Source: CAZMJP01 sp964566895 (GTDB lineage Bacteria > Patescibacteriota > Patescibacteriia > UBA2591 > UBA6264). Taken from it: a stretch of DNA of 31,599 bases. The notes under the pieces were generated by a model. It saw nothing but the letters and a program-made list of their open reading frames with translations. It had not been told where the DNA came from and ran no database searches. The translations under genes were made by a program, and so were the position numbers. Of the stretch, positions 1 to 6,747 are shown piece after piece (positions within the stretch are counted from its first letter, which is position 1; the number at the start of each line of letters is the position of its first letter). The stretch is taken from contig CAZMJP010000007.1 in assembly GCA_964566895.1 (NCBI GenBank), positions 1 to 31,599 of the forward strand, given 5' to 3'.

Positions 1-140
1 AGACGCATGACAGAAGAGTAGGGGCGGAGTTTAAAAACGGAGAAAAACTGTCTGCCGTTGAACCGGAAATCGACGATATAATAGATTTGGCCGTTGCCGC
101 CGAATCCAAGTGCGGCAAGATTTTAATGAGAACGGAATAA
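1..140 (+). CDS. 3' end of an unidentified protein (partial)
   Basis: The open frame runs in from the left edge (first full codon at 3) and stops at TAA 138-140, giving the last 45 residues of a protein. The tail is charged and mixed (…RRVGAEFKNGEKLSAVEPEI…) and ends KILMRTE. I do not recognise a family. Codon use resembles the neighbouring genes and the frame is open from the edge, so it is probably genuine. It is followed by a hairpin-rich spacer. Confidence 0.5.
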   Translation, partial: THDRRVGAEFKNGEKLSAVEPEIDDIIDLAVAAESKCGKILMRTE

Positions 141-189
141 TTTTTAAAAAGACAACCCTTGAAGTTAATTGATAGGGTCGGATTATAGA

Positions 190-214
190 AAGGACGAGGT
201 TTCACTTCGTTCTT
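190..214 (+). terminator. Stem-loop after the partial left-edge gene, possible terminator
   Basis: AAGGACGAGG (190-199) pairs with CTTCGTTCTT (205-214), including two G-U pairs, across a 5-nt loop. Only a short GTTT follows, so as an intrinsic terminator it is weak. It is the first of three inverted repeats between 141 and 311. Confidence 0.35.
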
Positions 215-243
215 GTTTAAAATCTTCCGAAAATGAAAAAAAA

Positions 244-266
244 TTGACAGGATCCGTCCCTGTCAA
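244..266. repeat. Perfect inverted repeat, 8-bp arms
   Basis: TTGACAGG (244-251) and CCTGTCAA (259-266) are perfect complements around a 7-nt loop. An A-rich run (272-281) follows. It lies in a spacer and may be a small dispersed palindrome or part of a termination region. It contains TTGACA by coincidence; no suitable -10 box follows at the right distance. Confidence 0.5.
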
Positions 267-282
267 CGGGATTAAAAAAAAT

Positions 283-306
283 AGACGAGAGGTCTCGCCT
301 CGTACA
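283..306. repeat. Palindromic repeat of the TACGAG/CTCGTA family (copy 1)
   Basis: The arms ACGAG (285-289) and CTCGT (299-303) enclose AGGTCTCGC, then ACA follows. Arms and interior match the two 23-bp palindromes at 31203-31225 and 31255-31277 in inverse orientation, so this is a dispersed repeat present at both ends of the window. It sits just upstream of the promoter at 312-340. Confidence 0.6.
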
Positions 307-311
307 GCCTC

Positions 312-340
312 TTGACTTTTGTTTGATTTTTTGCTATAAT
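312..340 (+). promoter_or_regulatory. Near-consensus sigma-70 type promoter
   Basis: TTGACT (312-317) and TATAAT (335-340) are separated by 17 bp, and TGC directly precedes the -10 (extended -10). Transcription should start near 347, giving a leader of about 24 nt before the ATG at 371. It is among the strongest promoters in the window by eye. Confidence 0.75.
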
Positions 341-370
341 TTTGACAGAGAATTTAAGGAGGATATTGTT

Positions 371-580
371 ATGGATCTTAAAAAAATTTTTTGGGCGGCG
401 GTCGGCTTTTTCGTCGTGGGAGTGGTAATCGGCGCGTTGATTATCCCCGGCGGCTGGAAGGCCTACTGTGAGGACCCTGCCCCCCTTGTTGAATTCACAA
501 CCAAGATTGGGGGGACGTGGGCCGTTATTGGCGCGCTGTTTAGCGGGATTCGCCAAACGGACTGGTGGCGGGAGTCTTAG
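371..580 (+). CDS. Small single-pass membrane protein, unknown function
   Basis: A 69-residue protein starting MDLKKIFWAAVGFF, with one hydrophobic segment at about residues 5-25 (GFFVVGVVIGALIIPGG), a single Cys, and a second moderately hydrophobic stretch (GGTWAVIGALFSGI) before a polar RQTDWWRES tail. I chose ATG 371 over the upstream in-frame start at 323 because AAGGAGG (357-363) lies 7 nt before it and the promoter at 312-340 would start transcription between the two. Such a strong ribosome-binding site is unusual here, where most genes have none. No family is recognised. A longer frame on the opposite strand is taken to be a shadow. Confidence 0.6.
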   Translation: MDLKKIFWAAVGFFVVGVVIGALIIPGGWKAYCEDPAPLVEFTTKIGGTWAVIGALFSGIRQTDWWRES

Positions 581-595
581 AGAAGTTAAAAAATT

Positions 596-624
596 TGGGA
601 GTAGAGTATTATTCCCAGATTTTT
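596..624 (+). terminator. Intrinsic terminator after the small membrane-protein gene
   Basis: TGGGAGTA (596-603) pairs with TATTCCCA (610-617), allowing one G-U pair, and is followed by GATTTTTG (618-625). The hairpin plus T-run 16 nt after the stop codon fits a Rho-independent terminator. Confidence 0.55.
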
Positions 625-671
625 GTTTATCTAAATTCGTTTTTTTATCCACGAGAAAGTTTATCAAAAAG

Positions 672-743
672 GGTGGCTAACGGGATTCGAACCCGTGATA
701 AGACTTCCACAGAGTCTTGTGTTACCACTACACTATAGCCACC
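672..743 (-). tRNA. tRNA-His (anticodon GTG)
   Basis: The minus strand folds as a full cloverleaf: acceptor GTGGCTA/TAGCCAC, D arm GTGT/ACAC, anticodon stem AGACT/AGTCT around CTGTGGA (anticodon GTG), T arm ACGGG/CCCGT with loop TTCGAAT. The extra 5' G at 743 (G-1) facing C73 is the identity element of tRNA-His. No CCA is encoded; after C73 comes CTTTTTG, which may end transcription. It lies 4 nt after the tRNA-Arg gene. Confidence 0.95.
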
Positions 744-747
744 ATTC

Positions 748-822
748 TGGTACCCCCGAGAGGAGTCGAACCCCTATCCAGAGCTTAGAAGGCTCTTGTT
801 CTATCCGTTGAACTACGGGGGC
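748..822 (-). tRNA. tRNA-Arg (anticodon TCT), CCA encoded
   Basis: On the minus strand: acceptor GCCCCCG/CGGGGGT (terminal G-U pair), D arm GTTC/GAAC, anticodon stem AGAGC/GCTCT around CTTCTAA (anticodon TCT), T arm AGGGG/CCTCT with loop TTCGACT, discriminator A, and encoded CCA at 748-750. It reads AGA/AGG codons, which are common in the neighbouring genes. It starts 8 nt after the recombinase stop codon and is probably cotranscribed with it and with tRNA-His. Confidence 0.95.
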
Positions 823-830
823 AAAAGTTG

Positions 831-1886
831 TCAGTGGGATTCTAACGGTTTACGTTTTCGGTCGTGAAAGGTCTGATAAACCTCTTTAAGATGTTGGTCG
901 GTAACGTGGGTATAAATCTGAGTGGTGGTAATGTTTTTATGTCCGAGGAGCTCCTGGACCGCCCGAATATCAGCTCCGCCGGTCAAAAGATCGGTGGCAA
1001 AACTGTGTCTTAAACTGTGAGTTGTTATTTTTTTGGTGATGCCGGCGATTTTGGCATATTTTTTAACCAGTCTTTGGATTGAACGGGGAGTCAGATTGGT
1101 TGTTTGTTGTTTGCTCGCCTGGCGCGGGGCGGCTCGGTCATAGCGAATAAACAACCAAGGTTCCAGATCGACTCGTTTTTCTAAATACTTTTTAAGCCAA
1201 TACTTGGCTTGGTTGGAAAGGAAAACCACCCGGTACCTGTTGCCTTTGCCGCGGATGCTGAATTCATTTTTCTCCAGGTTTATATCTTCAATTTTAAGAT
1301 TGGATAATTCAGAAACGCGCAAACCAGTGGAAAAAAGTAATTCTAAAATAGCCTTGTCTCTTAATTGAATGATTTCGTCATTTTTGATTTTTTCCGTTTC
1401 AGCCGGAGATTTTTGTTCCCTGATTGACGAATTGATCTTGGGAAAAGAAATTGGCGCTTCTAAAAATTTTTCTAAATCATCTCCCTGCAGGAAAGAAATT
1501 TGCCTTTCTCCGATTTTGGCTAAATCGATTTTTTCCCGAGTCAACGTTTTAATGTCTCTTTTAGCCAGATATTTTAAAAAGACCCTGATAGCGATTAAGT
1601 GATAGTTTTGAGTGGCCGAAGATAAATTTCCGCCGCGCTGGTTTTTTATTCTTGACAACCAAAGACGGTATTTTCTGACTATTTCAGGGGTGATTTGGTT
1701 TGGGGAGCTAATTTTAGTTTGGTCAAGAAATCTTTTCAAATAAAAATGATAATTTCTTATAGTCAACTGGCTGGCGCCTTTTTCAATTTCCAAATGTTCT
1801 AAGAATTCGGTAGTTAATTGTTGAAGCTCGCTGGGCATACTTTTGATTATATGGCTTATTTGATTTATGTCAAGATTTTGCGACAC
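831..1886 (-). CDS. XerC/XerD-type tyrosine recombinase
   Basis: A 351-residue site-specific recombinase. An N-terminal SAM-like core-binding domain (about residues 22-110) is followed by the catalytic domain. Visible catalytic residues are R190 (TGLRVSEL), K214 (RGKGNR), H290 and R293 (HSLRHSFA), H316 (LLGHKN) and nucleophile Y325 (IYTHV). Family members that resolve chromosome dimers at dif are about 300 residues; this one carries extra polar stretches near residues 147-172 and 250-266. The start shown is GTG 1886 without a ribosome-binding site; ATG at 1838 (MPSELQ) would give 335 residues and keep both domains. It follows the VanZ-like gene by 21 nt. Adjacency to tRNA genes resembles an integrase, but the sequence reads like housekeeping Xer and no attachment-site duplication is visible. 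Confidence 0.88.
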   Translation of the reverse strand: MSQNLDINQISHIIKSMPSELQQLTTEFLEHLEIEKGASQLTIRNYHFYLKRFLDQTKISSPNQITPEIVRKYRLWLSRIKNQRGGNLSSATQNYHLIAIRVFLKYLAKRDIKTLTREKIDLAKIGERQISFLQGDDLEKFLEAPISFPKINSSIREQKSPAETEKIKNDEIIQLRDKAILELLFSTGLRVSELSNLKIEDINLEKNEFSIRGKGNRYRVVFLSNQAKYWLKKYLEKRVDLEPWLFIRYDRAAPRQASKQQTTNLTPRSIQRLVKKYAKIAGITKKITTHSLRHSFATDLLTGGADIRAVQELLGHKNITTTQIYTHVTDQHLKEVYQTFHDRKRKPLESH

Positions 1887-1907
1887 TAAATAAGAGGGGA
1901 AATAAAA

Positions 1908-2273
1908 TTAGTTTGCTTTTAGGTTTGGATTTTGATATTTCCATATTCCAACCAGGTAGCCCAAAAAGACTCCGGCAGAATCAAAACAAACGTCGGCTAA
2001 AGCCATACTTCTTCCCGGGACGAACGATTGGTGAAATTCATCGGAAAGAGCGTAAATAAAACAAAGAAAAACAGCCCATTTTAAAGATTTTTTCATCGGC
2101 TTGGCTAAAAGCAGGAATAAAATGCCGTATTCCGTTAGGTGGGCGACTTTCCTCAAAATAGTGTCCCAAAGCGGTTCTAAACCGCTTTTAAGGTTGGGAA
2201 GAGAAGACAAATAAAAAATCAATCCGGCCCAGCAAATTACCGGCAACCATAATTTTAGGAATTTTTTAGCCAT
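1908..2273 (-). CDS. VanZ-like family membrane protein
   Basis: A 121-residue protein with about four membrane segments and the hallmark VanZ-family stretch SDEFHQSFVPGRSMALADV followed by CFDSAGVFLGYLVG. Family members are small membrane proteins; VanZ itself gives low-level teicoplanin resistance, but most homologues, especially single-domain ones like this, have no known role. It is the first gene of a leftward group with the recombinase and two tRNAs. Its ATG coincides with the predicted transcription start of the promoter at 2280-2308, so the mRNA may be leaderless. Confidence 0.85.
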   Translation of the reverse strand: MAKKFLKLWLPVICWAGLIFYLSSLPNLKSGLEPLWDTILRKVAHLTEYGILFLLLAKPMKKSLKWAVFLCFIYALSDEFHQSFVPGRSMALADVCFDSAGVFLGYLVGIWKYQNPNLKAN

Positions 2274-2279
2274 AAAATT

Positions 2280-2308
2280 ATCATATCAGATAAAGGGTCT
2301 TTACTCAA
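2280..2308 (-). promoter_or_regulatory. Promoter for the leftward VanZ-recombinase-tRNA group; leaderless geometry
   Basis: On the minus strand TTGAGT (2303-2308) and TATGAT (2280-2285) are 17 bp apart. Six nt (AATTTT) separate the -10 from the ATG at 2273, so the expected start site falls on the initiation codon. No ribosome-binding site is present. Confidence 0.6.
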
Positions 2309-2367
2309 CATTCAGTACTCCTGGGATTTGCTATTTTTTTGGCTTTATGGTAAAATAAATATACTTA

Positions 2368-2376
2368 TGCTATAAT
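2368..2376 (+). promoter_or_regulatory. Extended -10 promoter of rpsO
   Basis: TGC-TATAAT (2368-2376) is a perfect extended -10; the -35 region (around 2348, TGGTAA) is poor. Transcription would start near 2383, giving a leader of about 14 nt before the rpsO ATG, with no Shine-Dalgarno sequence. Confidence 0.55.
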
Positions 2377-2396
2377 GATTAATAAATTTAGAATTT

Positions 2397-2663
2397 ATGC
2401 CTAGGATTAAAAAGACAGAAAAACGAAAAATTATTGAAGAGTTGCAAAAAAACAACAAAGATACCGGGTCGGTCGAAGTCCAGATTGGTTTGCTAACCAA
2501 AGAGATTAAAGATTTGGTTGAGCATTTGAGAGTCCATATTCACGATTTTTCTTCCCGTCGGGGATTATTAAAGAAAGTTAGTCAGCGCAGAAGTTTTTTA
2601 AAATATCTACAAGTTCACGACCCCAAGAGCTACGAAAAAATGGTTAAGAGAATAAAGTCGTAG
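2397..2663 (+). CDS. rpsO: 30S ribosomal protein S15 (uS15)
   Basis: An 88-residue protein matching the full length of S15. It shows the conserved order DTGSVEVQIGLLTKEI, LVEHLRVHIHDFSSRRGLL, VSQRRSFLKYL: the helices that contact 16S rRNA around the 20/21/22 three-way junction, with the HxxDxxSRRGL signature. It heads the rpsO-(NYN)-pnp cluster; rpsO-pnp linkage is widely conserved in bacteria. The start is well placed but has no Shine-Dalgarno sequence. Confidence 0.97.
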   Translation: MPRIKKTEKRKIIEELQKNNKDTGSVEVQIGLLTKEIKDLVEHLRVHIHDFSSRRGLLKKVSQRRSFLKYLQVHDPKSYEKMVKRIKS

Positions 2664-2672
2664 CCGTAAAGG

Positions 2673-2719
2673 CGAATGCCCGGCAAAAAATCGTTGTTTT
2701 AGAACATTTAGGGCGTTCG
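2673..2719 (+). other. Stem-loop between rpsO and the NYN gene
   Basis: CGAATGCCC (2673-2681) pairs with GGGCGTTCG (2711-2719) over 9 bp with one G-U pair and a 29-nt loop. No T-run follows, so it is not a standard terminator; a processing site or a translational control element is possible. In E. coli the rpsO-pnp spacer carries a terminator and an RNase III site; equivalence here is inference. Confidence 0.45.
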
Positions 2720-2744
2720 GGTGTATTTGTAGATTTGAATTATT

Positions 2745-3245
2745 ATGAAATATAAAAATCAAAGAGTCGGAGTTTTTGTTGATGTCCAGAATATGTATCA
2801 TTCGGCCAAGAATTTATACGGAGCCAACGTTAATTTTGCCAAAGTTTTGGAAACCGCCGTTGCCGACCGTCAGCTTATTCGGGCCATTGCTTATGTCATC
2901 AGATCAAAAAGCCGGGAAGAGCAGGGTTTTTTTGAAGCTATTTTTAAACAGGGATTTGAGTTAAAGATAAAAGATTTACAGATTTTCCCCGGCGGGATGA
3001 AAAAGGCGGACTGGGATGTTGGCATGGCTGTTGACGCCATTAAAATGGCTGATAAATTAGATGTGATTATTTTAGTGACCGGCGATGGGGATTATATTCC
3101 TTTAATTTTTTATTTAAGGGAGAACAAGGGATGTTTAGTTGAAGTGGTCGCCTTTGGCGAAACAACTTCATCTAAACTAATTGAGGCGGCTGACGGATTT
3201 ACCGATTTAAGTCAAAATAAAAGAAAGTTTTTAATTAAAAAGTAA
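2745..3245 (+). CDS. NYN-domain (LabA/DUF88-like) putative ribonuclease
   Basis: A 166-residue protein of the NYN branch of PIN-like nucleases. Three acidic positions typical of the metal site are visible: FVDVQNMY near the N terminus, DWDVGMAVDAIKMA in the middle and LVTGDGDYIPLI after it. The C terminus is basic (KRKFLIKK). NYN proteins are known or predicted RNA nucleases; the substrate here is unknown. It lies between rpsO and pnp, the usual neighbours of each other, which suggests an RNA-turnover role. There is no evident ribosome-binding site before ATG 2745. A long hairpin separates it from pnp. Confidence 0.82.
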   Translation: MKYKNQRVGVFVDVQNMYHSAKNLYGANVNFAKVLETAVADRQLIRAIAYVIRSKSREEQGFFEAIFKQGFELKIKDLQIFPGGMKKADWDVGMAVDAIKMADKLDVIILVTGDGDYIPLIFYLRENKGCLVEVVAFGETTSSKLIEAADGFTDLSQNKRKFLIKK

Positions 3246-3248
3246 ATT

Positions 3249-3340
3249 GACGCTTGATATACGAATAGATGCTAATGGTACGAATTATTTAAATTTGGGG
3301 AACATTCGCGCTATTAGCATATATTGGTATATTCGGCGTC
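3249..3340 (+). promoter_or_regulatory. Long imperfect hairpin in the pnp leader
   Basis: Two 30-nt arms, 3249-3278 and 3311-3340, pair along their full length with only a few mismatches and wobbles; GACGC closes the base with GCGTC, and ATGCTAAT pairs with ATTAGCAT. The loop extends the stem with CGAAT (3281-3285) and ATTCG (3304-3308). The base of the hairpin abuts GCGAGG (3341-3346), the probable ribosome-binding region for pnp at 3356. In E. coli the pnp leader has a double-stranded region cut by RNase III through which PNPase represses its own synthesis; this hairpin is a candidate analogue. It could instead be a member of a dispersed palindrome family. Confidence 0.7.
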
Positions 3341-3355
3341 GCGAGGTAAAAAATT

Positions 3356-5638
3356 ATGCAGTTTGAAACAGAAGTGGGAGGAAAAAAATTGACAGTGAAA
3401 ACCGGCGAAGTGGCTGGTCAAGCCAATGGGAGTTGCATTGTTCAATATGGCGAGACAACAGTTTTGGCGACGGCGGTTTTAGGAGAGGAACAGGGAGAAT
3501 TGGATTATTTTCCTTTGTCGGTTGAATACGAAGAACGGTTTTACGCCGCCGGCAAAATTAAGGGTTCGCGATTTATTAAAAGAGAGACTAAACCGCCGGA
3601 TGAAGCTATTTTGGCTGGTCGGTTAGTTGATCGTTCAATCAGACCGCTGTTTGATGAGGAAAGCCGTCGGGCAGTTCAGGTTGTTTTAACCGTTCTCTCG
3701 GTTGATCAGGAGAATGATCCGGATATTGTTGCTCTTTGGGCCGCTTCCATTGCCTTATCTATTTCCGATATTCCTTGGGCTGGGCCGGTCGCCGGCGTCC
3801 GGGTTAGTCGAATTCCTTCGTCAGAGATTGGTCAGCCAACTGATCCGGAGCGGGGTGGAGAATGGGTTTTGAACCCGACCTACGAAGCTAGATCCAAAAG
3901 TGATTTAGACTTGGTAGTTTGCGGAGCCGATGGTCGAGTTTTAATGTTGGAAGCGGGAGCGGAAGATATAGAGAATAGAATAATGTTTGAAGCGATTAAG
4001 TACGGGGTTAAGCATTTGGAGAAAGTCAATTATTTTATCAAAGAGATTCAGGAAAAAACAGGCAAGCAAAAGCGCTCTCTAATCAGTGATTTGACCGGCG
4101 ACGAGGTTTTAGCGAAACAAGAGCTTAAAAAAATAACCGAGCAAATAGTTAAGGATGAAGCGCCTGAATATTTGTTTAAAAATGTTTTAAAGACTAAAGA
4201 GGATAGGATTGAAGCGGTAGAAAAAATTAGAAGCCGGTTAGAAGAGCTTTTAATTGAAAAACAAATTGGGAAAGAAAAGAGGGCTAAAGCCGTTGAGTAT
4301 GCCAATAAGCTGGTTTATACCCAGGTCAGTCAGGCGATTTTAAACAAAGACCAACGAATTGACGGACGAAAAATTGATCAAATTCGGCCGATTAGCTGTC
4401 AAGTTGGAGTTATTCCCCGGGTTCATGGTTCAGCTATATTTAATCGGGGAGAGACCCAAGTTCTTTCAACAGTTACTTTAGGCGCGCCGGGGGCGGAGCA
4501 ATATTTAGACACAATGGAGGAAAGTGGTCGTAAGCGCTTTATGCATCATTATAATTTTCCGCCTTTTTGTTCCGGCGAAGTTAAGGGTCTAAAATCAACC
4601 TCGAGAAGGGAAATAGGACACGGGGCTTTGGTGGAAAAGGGACTTTTGCCGATTTTACCAAGTAAGGAGGAGTTTCCTTATACCGTCAGAATTGTTTCCG
4701 AAGTTCTTTCTTCAAATGGTTCAACTTCAATGGCTTCTGTGTGCGCTTCGGCTTTGGCGGCGATGGATGCCGGCATGCCGATTAAAAAGTCGGTTGCCGG
4801 CATAGCTATAGGGCTGGCTTCTGAGGAAGACGAAAGGGAAAATAATTTCAAACGTTATAAAATTATTATTGATATTCAGGATTTGGAAGACGGTCCTGGA
4901 GGAATGGATTTTAAAGTCGTCGGGACGACCGATGGAATTACGGCTATCCAAATGGATACCAAGACCAAAGGTCTTAATTTTGACATTATTCAGCAGGTTT
5001 TTGAGGTTTCAACCGGAGCGAGACGGGAAGTTCTAAAGGAGATGGGTCGGGTTTTGGAAAAATCCAGGCCCGAGTTGTCTCCTTATGCGCCCCGAGTCGT
5101 TGTTTTTAAAATCGATCCGGATAAAATTAGAGACGTTGTCGGCCCTGGCGGTCGCATAATCAACGAGATTATTAATAAAACCGGCGTAATGATTGACATT
5201 GAACAAGATGGCACGGTCTCTATTACTTCGCCGAGTAAAGAGTCACTTAAGAAGGCCGTTGATTGGGTAAGCGATATTACTCGGGAACTCAAAGTAGACG
5301 AGGTATTTCAAGGAAAAGTGACCAGGATTATGGATTTTGGCGCGTTTATGGAACTTGTTCCCGGTCAGGAGGGTATGGTGCATGTTTCTGAAATGGCGGA
5401 TCATCGAGTCGAACATCCGAGTGATCTGGTTCAGGTGGGTGATGTCGTTCCGGTAAAGATAATTGAAATTGATAAGCAGGGGAGAATTAATCTAACAATG
5501 AATATGTCGGGGGACGGGCCAAGCCCTCAGAGGCGCCCTCGGACGGATTTTCGATCGCGGATTGGGGGACCGCGTCGGTCTGCTTATTCAGCGGCCAGAC
5601 CGCGGCGGCCTTCAGGATACAGCAGAAACAGACGATAA
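3356..5638 (+). CDS. pnp: Polyribonucleotide nucleotidyltransferase (PNPase)
   Basis: A 760-residue phosphorolytic 3'-5' exoribonuclease. Domains in order: first RNase PH core (about 10-140), alpha-helical linker (about 230-310), second RNase PH core (about 335-550), KH domain (about 575-640, with GPGGRIINEI), S1 domain (about 645-715, with GKVTRIMDFGAFMEL and GQEGMVHVSEMA), and an Arg/Pro-rich tail (716-760, RRPRTDFRSRIGGPRRS). Family length is about 700-750. PNPase forms trimers that degrade mRNA and can add heteropolymeric tails. The ribosome-binding region is GCGAGG directly at the foot of the leader hairpin, which points to post-transcriptional control. Confidence 0.97.
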   Translation: MQFETEVGGKKLTVKTGEVAGQANGSCIVQYGETTVLATAVLGEEQGELDYFPLSVEYEERFYAAGKIKGSRFIKRETKPPDEAILAGRLVDRSIRPLFDEESRRAVQVVLTVLSVDQENDPDIVALWAASIALSISDIPWAGPVAGVRVSRIPSSEIGQPTDPERGGEWVLNPTYEARSKSDLDLVVCGADGRVLMLEAGAEDIENRIMFEAIKYGVKHLEKVNYFIKEIQEKTGKQKRSLISDLTGDEVLAKQELKKITEQIVKDEAPEYLFKNVLKTKEDRIEAVEKIRSRLEELLIEKQIGKEKRAKAVEYANKLVYTQVSQAILNKDQRIDGRKIDQIRPISCQVGVIPRVHGSAIFNRGETQVLSTVTLGAPGAEQYLDTMEESGRKRFMHHYNFPPFCSGEVKGLKSTSRREIGHGALVEKGLLPILPSKEEFPYTVRIVSEVLSSNGSTSMASVCASALAAMDAGMPIKKSVAGIAIGLASEEDERENNFKRYKIIIDIQDLEDGPGGMDFKVVGTTDGITAIQMDTKTKGLNFDIIQQVFEVSTGARREVLKEMGRVLEKSRPELSPYAPRVVVFKIDPDKIRDVVGPGGRIINEIINKTGVMIDIEQDGTVSITSPSKESLKKAVDWVSDITRELKVDEVFQGKVTRIMDFGAFMELVPGQEGMVHVSEMADHRVEHPSDLVQVGDVVPVKIIEIDKQGRINLTMNMSGDGPSPQRRPRTDFRSRIGGPRRSAYSAARPRRPSGYSRNRR

Positions 5639-5679
5639 TTGAAAAATAGAAAATGAATCGCCGCTGACCAATTATATTT

Positions 5680-6726
5680 ATGGAAAAACAAAAAAAATTT
5701 TATCCCGGAGAGAAGAAGAATGTTTTAGTTACCGGGGGGGCCGGATTTCTAGGTTCGCATTTATGCGATCGGTTAGTCGAGGAGAATAACGTTATTTGTT
5801 TGGACGATTTTATCGGAGGAGGGGATGTTAACAACATTAATTCTCTTCTCCAAAATCCAAACTTCCGTTTTATTAAACATGACATTAACCAGTTGATAGA
5901 TTTTCAAAAGTTTTCAGAGTTAAGAGATTTTAGGGTGGATATACATGGTCTTTCCGAAATCTACCATTTGGCTTGTCCGACTTCAGCTAAAAATTTTGAT
6001 CAATTGAGGATTCAAACGCTTCAAGTTAATGCCGTCGGGACGATTAACATATTGGAGATGGCCAAAATTTATAAAGCCAAAGTGCTCTTTACTTCTTCTT
6101 CGGTAGTCTATGGCCAGCGGACAGAAGATAAGACCCATTTTAAGGAAACCGATTTCGGCCGGGTAAATTTTGTCGGACCGCGGTCCTGTTACGATGAAGG
6201 GAAAAGATTTTCTGAAACCGCCATGATTACTTATCGGGAAATGTATGATTTGGATACCAAGATTGTTCGTATTTTTAGAACCTATGGGCCGAGGGAAGCG
6301 CTTTTCGACGGCCAAATGGTTCCTGATTTTGTCCTTCAAGCTCTGAACGATAGACCGTTGATTATTTATGGTGATGAAAATTTCTCCACTTCGCTTTGCT
6401 ATGTCGAGGATATAATTGAAGGAATAATCAAAATGATGAATTCTCAAGAATCAGGGCCAATTAATTTAGGAGGGTCTGAAGCTTGTCGGTTGGTTGATTT
6501 GGCAAAAAGGATTATCGAGCTTACTGGGTCAAAGTCGGAAATTGAATTCAGACCCCCGCTACAATTTATGACTCCCTTGGGACTGCCGGACATAAATTTA
6601 GCCAAAAAAAGATTAGAATGGTTGCCAGTGACCGACTTAGATGGTGGTTTGAAAAAATTGATTACTTACGTTAAAGCCAATAGAATGTTGCTCCAACCCT
6701 TGATTAATAAATATGACGGAGAATAG
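5680..6726 (+). CDS. NAD-dependent epimerase/dehydratase, UDP-glucuronate decarboxylase-like
   Basis: A 348-residue extended short-chain dehydrogenase. The Rossmann motif GGAGFLGSH (about residues 19-27) binds NAD, SSSVVYG supplies the conserved Ser/Thr, and the catalytic YxxxK appears as Y171-DEG-K175. The CYDEGKR setting, together with RIFRTYGP and FSTSLCYVEDIIEG, is characteristic of UDP-xylose synthase (UXS), which converts UDP-glucuronate to UDP-xylose. Substrate assignment rests on these motifs only. It lies 41 nt after pnp and is followed by a glycosyltransferase, suggesting surface-glycan synthesis. There is no Shine-Dalgarno sequence before ATG 5680. Confidence 0.85.
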   Translation: MEKQKKFYPGEKKNVLVTGGAGFLGSHLCDRLVEENNVICLDDFIGGGDVNNINSLLQNPNFRFIKHDINQLIDFQKFSELRDFRVDIHGLSEIYHLACPTSAKNFDQLRIQTLQVNAVGTINILEMAKIYKAKVLFTSSSVVYGQRTEDKTHFKETDFGRVNFVGPRSCYDEGKRFSETAMITYREMYDLDTKIVRIFRTYGPREALFDGQMVPDFVLQALNDRPLIIYGDENFSTSLCYVEDIIEGIIKMMNSQESGPINLGGSEACRLVDLAKRIIELTGSKSEIEFRPPLQFMTPLGLPDINLAKKRLEWLPVTDLDGGLKKLITYVKANRMLLQPLINKYDGE

Positions 6727-6747
6727 AAGTTATTAAAACGTTATAAT

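Noticed and set aside
272..667. 131-codon open frame on the minus strand
   Set aside because: It lies opposite the 69-residue membrane protein, which has its own promoter and ribosome-binding site, and its sequence is low-complexity across hairpins.
748..1886. Tyrosine recombinase next to tRNA genes as the end of an integrative element
   Set aside because: The recombinase reads like housekeeping XerC/D, no duplicated tRNA 3' end is visible, and the neighbouring genes are ordinary chromosomal ones.
6742..6747. TATAAT immediately before the GT2 start as its promoter
   Set aside because: The hexamer touches the ATG, so transcription would start inside the gene; the gene is probably cotranscribed with the upstream epimerase gene.
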